Notes under the pieces: model-generated
Seen by the model: the letters and a program-made list of their open reading frames with translations, nothing else
Database searches by the model: none
Told to the model about the DNA's origin: nothing
Shown here: piece by piece, positions 22,169 through 30,200 of the stretch
Layout of the letters: each line of letters opens with the position of its first letter
How positions within the stretch are numbered: position 1 is the first letter of the stretch
DNA from: Nitzschia sp. DOCU1
Lineage: Eukaryota; Bacillariophyta; Bacillariophyceae; Bacillariales; Bacillariaceae
Direction: 5' to 3'
Length of the DNA stretch: 64,000 bases
NCBI GenBank assembly: GCA_951394045.1
Contig: OX595993.1
Location: 310,001 to 374,000, forward strand
Translations under genes and position numbers: made by a program

Positions 22169-22351
22169 TGCACTGCGCTAGCGATGAAAAGTAGATGTAG
22201 GTGAAAATAATAAGTCTATTGTAAAAGTAGATCTATCAAGCTCTTCTAGCTGGACGGATCTTTCTATAGATATCGGCATCGGGTCGCCACGGCAGGGGCG
22301 ACGAATGTTGAATCGTGCGTCCAGTCCCGAGGGGACAGCGGGCGTATTGCA
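22169..22351 (-). repeat. 5' LTR of the gypsy element
   Basis: 183 bp, partner of 17320-17502. Should contain the element promoter. Confidence 0.93.
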
Positions 22352-22379
22352 CACAACAGTTTTTTTGTGGTGCGAGCTT

Positions 22380-22705
22380 GATGTCGTTCCTACCATCGCA
22401 AATTGAGTTGTCGTAGGCTTGATCTTTGGATGAACGGAATTGACGACAGCTTTATATCACACCAACGTTTGACTTTGATTTATTTGTTGCATCTGAAAGC
22501 CAAGATTTGATTGCGAGTTTCGCCGCCACCGACGCCGCCTGCCACTTTCTGTGTGTCATTTTGATGTCGTTGATGTCATCGCAATAAAGTTACCTTAGAC
22601 TTGATCTCTAGACGAACAAATTTGCACATAGCTTTATTACACTCTCTTCGAACTTAGATTTATTTTGTTTGCCTAAAGGTCAAGATTTGATTGAGATGTC
22701 GTTCA
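22380..22705 (+). repeat. Tandem units copies 2 and 3 (right of gypsy insertion)
   Basis: Two diverged units, each with GATGTCGTT, CATCGCAA, TAG(A/G)CTTGATCTnT, ACAGCTTTAT or ATAGCTTTAT and CAAGATTTGATTG in order, about 185 bp apart. Related to 17160-17314 across the gypsy insertion. Confidence 0.55.
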
Positions 22706-23241
22706 TCGAAGATGTTGGCATTAATTCGACCATTGCGGGAAGAATCATGGCCAGTCGATCTAATCAAACTTTTATTCAATGTAGTCGATTCCTTTTTTGA
22801 CTACTTGGATCAAGAAAATAGTCTATTTTCGGCGCTCTGTAGCAAAGGAAAGATGGGTGTTAGAGTACATTTTCAATATGCATATCGTCAAAGTAATCTT
22901 TGGAGAGTGTGTTGTAGGTAGTATCTTTTGATTTGGAGCATTAGAAGAGAAATTACACAAACTTTACTTTACAACACGGTGTATCGCTGTGACGTGGCAG
23001 GCAAGATCGCTCCTTACTACAGTAGTAACACCCCTCATGACTGTAAATGTGATCCAAATGTCCTCAGAACGATGCATTCGATTGGTTCAAATGATTAGTT
23101 GAGTGGTCGGGAGGGTTTTATTTTTACACGTGGCACTGCGGCGTGGCGACCCATAGCTGCTGAAGAAGATGCAATACAACCAGTATCAGCTGTTTATCTA
23201 AACAGTTCAGCTCACAACGCCATGCTTGTCTCGCCATCGCG
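22706..23241. other. Intergenic, right end of candidate TIR element
   Basis: AT-rich, no gene recognised; includes the right inverted repeat (23140-23162) and then 79 bp of upstream sequence for the esterase gene. Confidence 0.4.
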
Positions 23242-24603
23242 ATGAATCGCACCATGTTATATTTCCTCTTATTCTTTGTTCCGTTGATGTTTGTGTATGT
23301 TTATGCGTTTCGTTCGCAAGCAGGCGTCCGTCGTTCCAGGACGAAAATCGCTCGATCGCTGGGCGTCACGTCGTTGCTGAACCATCAGGAGCAGGCGGTC
23401 TCAACACTGCATGTCATTGTACTTGTTCACGGCTGGCTCGGAAATCCAAAGGAGATGGGATATTTGAAGCAGAGTCTCTATCGACACGTGCTGGAATGTG
23501 GAGGGGGCGGCGCCTGCACAAATGTCACAACTCTGGAAGCGCCAAACCCCACAGTCGTCGATTTTTCCAAACGCGCCAATCGCCAAGTCTTCGTCATCCA
23601 CTCGGCGGAAGCAAACAGTGGGCTGGTCTTGACCTCTGATGGAATTGCAGCTGGTGGACAACGAGTCGCCAAGGAAATCGATCAACTCGTCTCCCACTAC
23701 AAGAAGCAAACAGGGGCGAATACAAAAGTCACCCTCTCTCTCGTTGGAAACTCCTTGGGGGGTCTCTATTGCCGCTATGCGGTTAGTGATATCCAGGCCT
23801 TGAAAGAGGGCACAGCCGTGCCCAAGTTCTTCGTTACTACTTGCACGCCACATCTGGGCGTTAGCCAACACACGTTCTTAACCATTCCAAAGTGGGTTGA
23901 ATCTCCAATCGCCAGAGTTATGCAACAAACAGGCCTCGACCTATTTCGAAGAACGTCAATCATTCAAGACATGGCAATGCAATCCAGGTTTGTCAATCCC
24001 ATTCTATCCTTTCAACGGAGAATTGCATACGCAAACGTTTATGGAACGGACTTTCAAGTGCCGACGGCCACTGCCGCATTCTGGGCGCCCACCGACTCGA
24101 TTCACTACAAAGCAAAAGTTCGGCAAGACAACAATGTAAATTATTTCGACAAAAGCAATATTTTATTACAGCTCTTTACGCCCCAGCAGCGTGAAAAGAT
24201 GCAACTTGACAATTCCGACACTTCTGCTGGCAACAATCAATTGTCGGCTCGAGTCTTGTCGACGCAACTAGATCTCATGGGATGGACCAAAGTATTGATC
24301 GACTTGCGGCACCATTTGCCTCTCTCGTTTGGGAGGAGATATCACCGGGAGGAAACGGCACAGTTAGACTCGTCCACTTGGACTGCAGAACAACTGCTCC
24401 AAGAGTTTGACAGAGGGCGTTTTCGTTCCTTCCCGCTGGGTCATACTGTGCTCGTTGCCAACTCGAAAGATTTTCTCAATCAATATCTTACTCAAGGAGG
24501 CAAGTCTACCATGGATTACTTGGCGTCCACCATGATTCAAGAGTTGATTGCGGAAACCAAGAGTCGTGACCAGCCCGAAAATAGTAGTTGGCAGACGCAG
24601 TGA
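23242..24603 (+). CDS. DUF676-like putative serine esterase/lipase with signal anchor
   Basis: 453 aa. Residues about 5-23 (MLYFLLFFVPLMFVYVYAF) are a hydrophobic signal anchor or signal peptide, so the enzyme acts in the secretory pathway. The alpha/beta-hydrolase core follows: oxyanion strand VIVLVHGWLGNP (about 57-68), VFVIHSAEAN (about 112), then the nucleophile elbow LSLVGNSLGGLYCRY (about 164-178, GxSxG with Ser in GNSLGG). FFVTTCTPHLGV (about 193) matches the DUF676/ROG1-type PHLG segment. A candidate catalytic His is in LGHTVLVAN near 394. Family members hydrolyse acyl esters of lipids; the substrate here is unknown. ATG at 23242 is used because it directly precedes the anchor. Confidence 0.85.
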   Translation: MNRTMLYFLLFFVPLMFVYVYAFRSQAGVRRSRTKIARSLGVTSLLNHQEQAVSTLHVIVLVHGWLGNPKEMGYLKQSLYRHVLECGGGGACTNVTTLEAPNPTVVDFSKRANRQVFVIHSAEANSGLVLTSDGIAAGGQRVAKEIDQLVSHYKKQTGANTKVTLSLVGNSLGGLYCRYAVSDIQALKEGTAVPKFFVTTCTPHLGVSQHTFLTIPKWVESPIARVMQQTGLDLFRRTSIIQDMAMQSRFVNPILSFQRRIAYANVYGTDFQVPTATAAFWAPTDSIHYKAKVRQDNNVNYFDKSNILLQLFTPQQREKMQLDNSDTSAGNNQLSARVLSTQLDLMGWTKVLIDLRHHLPLSFGRRYHREETAQLDSSTWTAEQLLQEFDRGRFRSFPLGHTVLVANSKDFLNQYLTQGGKSTMDYLASTMIQELIAETKSRDQPENSSWQTQ

Positions 24604-25062
24604 GCCTTCGATCGTCAACATGCTCCAGCCATGTTGTGAAAAATTCGTATGAGGCCCAACCATCCTGCACGGTAGTATCGTAGTAATTCTCGCTTTGGGC
24701 CTACCTGTACGGTCGGGAGGTGCTATTGAGTCGCTACTAGATCGCAGTTTTCGCTGATTTAATAGTAGTCATTTCTCAAGTAATAAATGCAAAGAAGAAA
24801 CTGCATTTTTCTCCATGGGCATGATTGAACTTTTCGCCTGATTGACTAAATAGGGACGGCGTGTCGCGTCAGACATGAGGGCAATATCATGTGATTGTTC
24901 GTTGGGGGCATGATGATGGCTGTTTGAAAACTAAAACGGCCTCTTCGATGCAAAATTGCGAAACTGCATCATGCCCCCAACGGCATCAATCACAAATTCT
25001 CAATCTCACCGACCAACTCCAAGCTTGTGTCGTTGTGCTCTCTATCGAAAGTAAAAATCAGC
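24604..25062. other. Intergenic with a perfect 16-bp inverted repeat
   Basis: CGTTGGGGGCATGATG at 24900-24915 is exactly complementary to 24967-24982 across a 51-bp loop. It sits 80-160 bp upstream of the I29 gene, so it may be a regulatory hairpin or a tiny MITE. No gene. Confidence 0.5.
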
Positions 25063-25884
25063 ATGAAATTATCTCTTTTTCTACTTATCTCACCCGTAAA
25101 CGTTGCTGCTTATGTGTGCCGTTATCAGCTGCTCCGTGGCTACGGTTTCCCCTCTCCCAGCTCGCTCGCCTACGTCGATGATAAGCACCAAGAAGTATCA
25201 TCCACTGAAACGGATACCGCCATGCCAAAATCCAAAACCATGAAATTTGAAGATTGGATTGTTCGTCGTCATTATGACGAGTGGTGCTTCAAGTATTCCA
25301 AGGCTCCGAGTGAAAAGCGGTACATAATTTACAAACATCATTTGCTTGTACAAGAAAATTGGAACAAAATTAATGGGAAGCACTACGATCTCAACGAGTT
25401 TGGGGATTGCACCGAAGAAGAGTACTTAAAGGTTGCTTCCAAGACCGCGCAGTGTGAAAAAGACGCAATTGTCATTGAGGGGCCCAATGTGGTGAAGAAT
25501 GAATTAGAAATCACTGCCGCAAATATCAGACCAACAAACATCACCCGACACTTTGCCACCATCATTGCTCCCGAAGCGCGAGGTTTTCAGGTCCCTGCCC
25601 GTGAAAAGATCCATCAAGATATACTGTATCTAGACTGGAGCACCGAGGATGCGACTGTAACGCCAATGATCACTGAAATCACCCCACCGACAATTTTCGA
25701 TTTGCACAACTCTTGCACCACTACCGGTAGTACGACTGGTGGTCGGTACTTGGATTATCCTTGCGACGTCGTTGTTAGCATCCCTCCCCCCAAGTCGTCT
25801 AACAGGCAATCTCCAATTGAGGGCCTTCAGAAGCTTGGGGAACATTGTTTCCGAATCTTGATGGAGTTGTGTCGACAAAAGTAG
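25063..25884 (+). CDS. Secreted stand-alone I29 (cathepsin propeptide-like) protein A
   Basis: 273 aa from the ATG at 25063. Signal peptide MKLSLFLLISPVNVAAYVC. Residues about 60-125 match the inhibitor I29 fold found as the propeptide of papain-family proteases: the spaced aromatic/basic helix (ERFNIN-type: YDEWCFKYSK, KRYIIYKHHLLVQENW) followed by the YDLNEFGDCTEEEY box (consensus N-x-F-x-D-x-t-x-E-E). No peptidase C1 domain follows: there is no QxxCGSCW Cys box and only about 140 further residues, of low complexity. By analogy with known free propeptide-like inhibitors it may block cysteine proteases; that is inference. It is followed 500 bp on by a paralog in the same orientation. Confidence 0.8.
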   Translation: MKLSLFLLISPVNVAAYVCRYQLLRGYGFPSPSSLAYVDDKHQEVSSTETDTAMPKSKTMKFEDWIVRRHYDEWCFKYSKAPSEKRYIIYKHHLLVQENWNKINGKHYDLNEFGDCTEEEYLKVASKTAQCEKDAIVIEGPNVVKNELEITAANIRPTNITRHFATIIAPEARGFQVPAREKIHQDILYLDWSTEDATVTPMITEITPPTIFDLHNSCTTTGSTTGGRYLDYPCDVVVSIPPPKSSNRQSPIEGLQKLGEHCFRILMELCRQK

Positions 25885-26384
25885 GCAACGCACCATGTTG
25901 CTGCGAAATTGTTTAAGGGTTATTTTGTTTGACGTCAGATATGTTAAAGCCAACAATGGGCCTTTCACCATGACCGGCGACTGCTACATCTGCTGCTAAC
26001 TAGTGTAGATGTAGCGCAACAAGGTCTAGTGTCTTCTGGTGGGGGTTCCATTTCTAGTGGTGCCGATGCAATTGCGATGATTCAAAGTTCAACAGCGAAC
26101 AAAACTCTTCATGCTCTATGATGGTGGATGATTGACCATGCATGTGCTGAACTCTGTGTATACCAATGGTGCCGAAAGAAATGAGGAGGATGGGCCTGCG
26201 CGCGCGGCGGGTTCCCGCGAAGGCAACGCGGGGGAAGGCCAGACATTGTCAAAGTTTTGAATTATTTAGTTGCACAGTGGATTCAGGATCAGGATGGTCC
26301 GACTCTTTTCAAAAACGACGAAATGCGCCATCATTGTTGTTGCGCCATTTTCACTCAATCTGTCACTAACGGTACGATAGCAAG
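25885..26384. other. Intergenic between the two I29 genes
   Basis: 500 bp. Contains a GC-rich patch (26198-26235). No gene seen; should hold the promoter of the second I29 gene. Confidence 0.5.
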
Positions 26385-27116
26385 ATGAAGTTTTGCCTGA
26401 TTGCAGCTCTCTTAGCCCCCGTAGCCCTTTCGTTCACTTGTGCAGTGAGGCAGATGAGCGTGCCGACAGCTTCTGCTTCTCTGAGCAAGCTGCACTACAT
26501 GGAAAAGAGCCAGGAAGCAGCCGTTGACACGGACGGCGTCGTCGACATGGGGGCTGCTGTCTCTCAAGTGAGTGCAGGCGCTGGCGCTCTTGTCGATGAA
26601 GATACAGTGCTAGTGCAGAATCTGGCCTTCAGTCTGAACATGGATGATGACTTCTTGAAGGCAAAGTACGAGGCCTGGGCTCACAAGTACAACAAGCAAG
26701 TGGACAGCGTGCGATTTTTCAACTGGAAGCGAAACTTCCTCATGCAGGAGGTCTGGAACCGAACGAATGGCGAGTCGTTCGATCTCAACGAATTTGGAGA
26801 CTTCACCAAGGCGGAATTCGATCAAATGAACGTGCCAGTGCCCGACGAGGCTGACGCCGACGCTGCTCACGCCTACTTCTTCGAGGAGCATGCCAGCGTG
26901 GTGCCAGAAACGAAACCTGTCCGTCAAGGATCCACGCCCAGGGGCACTAGCGGTGGCTTCGTGGGCTCTGCATTTGCCAAATTGCAGCCCCCTACTGCTA
27001 CAGTGCGGGTTCCCATGAAACAGGCGCCAGCTGCCGCCACTGCAGCAAAACGTTTCAGGAAAGTCAGACTTTTCAGTGGGGCGTACAAAATTGTTCCTGT
27101 GGACCAAGAGGAATAA
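26385..27116 (+). CDS. Secreted stand-alone I29 (cathepsin propeptide-like) protein B
   Basis: 243 aa. Signal peptide MKFCLIAALLAPVALSFTC. The I29-like region (about 85-145) reads FLKAKYEAWAHKYNKQ, RFFNWKRNFLMQEVWN, then SFDLNEFGDFTKAEF, closely parallel to protein A. The segment before it (about 25-80) and the Ala/Pro/Arg-rich tail after it look unstructured, and there is no protease domain. It is more GC-rich than gene A. Tandem arrangement with gene A points to local duplication followed by divergence. Likely a secreted or vacuolar protease inhibitor, not tested. Confidence 0.8.
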   Translation: MKFCLIAALLAPVALSFTCAVRQMSVPTASASLSKLHYMEKSQEAAVDTDGVVDMGAAVSQVSAGAGALVDEDTVLVQNLAFSLNMDDDFLKAKYEAWAHKYNKQVDSVRFFNWKRNFLMQEVWNRTNGESFDLNEFGDFTKAEFDQMNVPVPDEADADAAHAYFFEEHASVVPETKPVRQGSTPRGTSGGFVGSAFAKLQPPTATVRVPMKQAPAAATAAKRFRKVRLFSGAYKIVPVDQEE

Positions 27117-27201
27117 CCTAGCTATATTTATATTGCATGTATTCTTGGTGCTCTAGGTAGTCTTACAACACTTGCTACATGTAATTCGTGCCAGGGAGAG
27201 T

Positions 27202-30200
27202 TTAATTCTTGGATTGCGACTTTCGCTTTGGAGATTCAAATTTGAACTTTTCCTTTTCCTTCGCCGTAATGCCGCGAATAAAGTTCTCTCCTTCGTCCAC
27301 ATTATGGTCAATTTCATAAGTCGTCGTGATAATTTCCCCAAAGCGATCGCGTTGTTCCTTCCAGTTCGCAGGGAGATAAGACTTTCTGGGAGTCGCCGGT
27401 GTCTTCGGTTGTTGAACGTGCTGCTCCACAAACACCGTATCATTGTGTTCAATGCCTGAATCATCAAGCGTCCTATTGTTGGCAAGAGGTTTGTCGTTAA
27501 ACTTGATTGTTTGGTCAGTAGCAGGAATCTTCGCAATCTTTTCAATCTTGTCTTTGACATCCTTGGTCGTATTACTGGGTTCGACCTCCAGGGTGACTTT
27601 ACGTCCATTCGGCAATTTGGCATGGATCTGCATCGGCTCCAGATCAAGGACATCTTGGTCGTTGATTTTGAGGTCTCGAAGCGTTTTGTCATAGTTGTCG
27701 AGAGGGGTGTCACCGAACTTCAAACGCTGTTGGCGTTTCGGAATGCCAGATTTCTCAAAAAGTTTCGACTTTACGTCGTCGATAGTATCCGCCGGCGAAA
27801 CGTCCAAAGTATACTTCTTGTTCGTTCTGGGATTTCGCACGTAAATCTGCATGGGATCCAAAGCCAAGATGTCACCGTGTTTGACACCATTGTCATTCAG
27901 CGTCGTGTTGTCGGGTTGAAGGGGCTTGCCCTTGTTCGATAACTTTTGCTCAGCTGGTGGAATTCCAAGCTTTTCTTGTATTCTATCCTTCAAATCACGA
28001 ACAGCATCATCGGGGTCTACGGTAATCGTGACAAGATTTCCGTTTGGTGCTCGTACTTTAATCTCCATTGGATCCAACACCAAAGTATCCTGGTGCTTGA
28101 CGCCGAGCGCAGCGAGAGATTTGCGGTCGTCGCTCTCTTGAAGCGGTCGGTTTTTGTGGTTAAGGCGCTGATGATCCCTTGGTACATTCCTTATTTTCAT
28201 GATTTGGTCACGAATGCCGTCCAAGGTATCGGATGGACAAACGTTTAAAGTTGTCATGTCGCCCTTCCAATGCTTAATGAAAATCTGCATTGCTTCCATG
28301 GGGATCGTATCACCGTGTTTGATCCCCAAGTCGTCCAAGGTCTGGCGAGGATCGTCAAGTGGCTTTCCGTTGAATGTCAGACGCTGGTCGTCTTCGGGAA
28401 TATTCTCCTTTTCGGCAACCTTCCTCTTGATATCTTTCACTGTATCGGTGGGTTTGACAATGAGCGGTACCGATTTGCCATCCGGAGTCTTGACGGTCAC
28501 TTGCATCGGAAGCAATTCCAAGATGTCATCGTTTTTCACACCATATTGCTTCAATGTTTTGCGGTCATCCTTTAGTGGGCGGTTATCGAACGCCACTCGT
28601 TGTTGATCGACGGGAATACCTTGACGTTTGGCGACTTGCCGTTTCACATCCTCTAATGTATCGTTTGGCGAGACGTCGTACGTGGCCTTCTTGCCGTCCC
28701 AGTCCTTTACATGGATTCGCATTCCTTCCATGGGGATCGTATCCCCGTGTTTGATCCCCAAGTCGTCCAAGGTCTGGCGAGGATCGTCAAGTGGCTTTCC
28801 GTTGAATGTCAGACGCTGGTCGTCTTCGGGAATATTCTCCTTTTCGGCAACCTTCCTCTTGATATCTTTCACTGTATCGGTGGGTTTGACAATGAGCGGT
28901 ACCGATTTGCCATCCGGGGTCTTGACGGTCACTTGCATCGGAAGCAATTCCAAGATGTCATCGTTTTTCACACCATATTGCTTCAATGTTTTGCGGTCAT
29001 CCTTTAGTGGGCGGTTATCGAACGCCACTCGTTGTTGATCGACGGGAATACCTTGACGTTTGGCGACTTGCCGTTTCACATCCTCTAATGTATCGTTTGG
29101 CGAGACGTCGTACGTGGCCTTCTTGCCGTCCCAGTCCTTTACATGGATTCGCATTCCTTCCATGGGGATCGTATCCCCGTGTTTGATCCCCAAGTCGTCC
29201 AAGGTCTGGCGAGGATCGTCAAGTGGCTTTCCGTTGAATGTCAGACGCTGGTCTTCTTCGGGAATATTCTCCTTTTCGGCAACCTTCCTCTTGATATCTT
29301 TCACTGTATCGGTGGGTTTGACAATGAGCGGTACCGATTTGCCATCCGGGGTCTTGACGGTCACTTGCATCGGAAGCAATTCCAAGATGTCATCGTTTTT
29401 CACACCATATTGCTTCAATGTTTTGCGGTCATCCTTTAGTGGGCGGTTATCGAACGCCACTCGTTGTTGATCAACGGGAATACCTTGACGTTTGGCGACT
29501 TGCCGTTTCACATCCTCTAATGTATCGTTTGGCGAGACGTCGTACGTGGCCTTCTTGCCGTCCCAGTCCTTTACATGGATTCGCATTCCTTCCATGGGGA
29601 TCGTATCCCCGTGTTTGATCCCCAAGTCGTCCAAGGTCTGGCGAGGATCGTCAAGTGGCTTTCCGTTGAATGTCAGACGCTGGTCTTCTTCGGGAATATT
29701 CTCCTTTTCGGCAACCTTCCTCTTGATATCTTTCACTGTATCGGTGGGTTTGACAATGAGCGGTACCGATTTGCCATCCGGGGTCTTGACGGTCACTTGC
29801 ATCGGAAGCAATTCCAAGATGTCATCGTTTTTCACACCATATTGCTTCAATGTTTTGCGGTCATCCTTTAGTGGTCGGTTATCGAACGCCACTCGTTGTT
29901 GATCAACGGGAATACCTTGACGTTTGGCGACTTGCCGTTTCACATCCTCTAATGTATCGTTTGGCGAGACGTCGTACGTGGCCTTCTTGCCGTCCCAGTC
30001 CTTTACATGGATTCGCATTCCTTCCATGGGGATCGTATCCCCGTGTTTGATCCCCAAGTCGTCCAAGGTCTTGCGAGGATCGTCAAGTGGCTTTCCGTTG
30101 AATGTCAGACGCTGGTCGTCTTCGGGAATATTCTCCTTTTCGGCAACCTTCCTCTTGATATCTTTCACTGTATCGGTAGGTTTGACAATGAGCGGTACCG

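Larger units (their letters stand above)
17320..22351 (-). mobile_element. Ty3/gypsy LTR retrotransposon (broken pol)
   Basis: 5032 bp between 183-bp LTRs, bordered by the 5-bp TSD CACAA (17315-17319 and 22352-22356). LTRs run TGCACTGCGC to GCGTATTGCA on the plus strand and differ at only two positions, so the insertion is young. In element orientation the order is 5' LTR (22169-22351), gag, protease, RT, RNase H, integrase, 3' LTR (17320-17502). A purine tract (GGAAGGAAGCGAG, complement of 17503-17515) sits flush against the 3' LTR. The sequence next to the 5' LTR is the palindrome CCGTGAATTCACG rather than a TGG-type tRNA site. Confidence 0.95.
17039..23162. mobile_element. Candidate small TIR element, split by the gypsy insertion
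   Basis: 17039-17061 and the complement of 23140-23162 match at 22 of 23 positions (CAGCWGCTATGGGTCGCCAC plus GCC). Removing the 5-kb gypsy element and its TSD leaves about 1.09 kb, which contains three diverged copies of a roughly 150-185-bp tandem unit and no transposase. Outside the inverted repeats AAGAA occurs on both sides but not flush, so a TSD is not proven. Confidence 0.45.
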
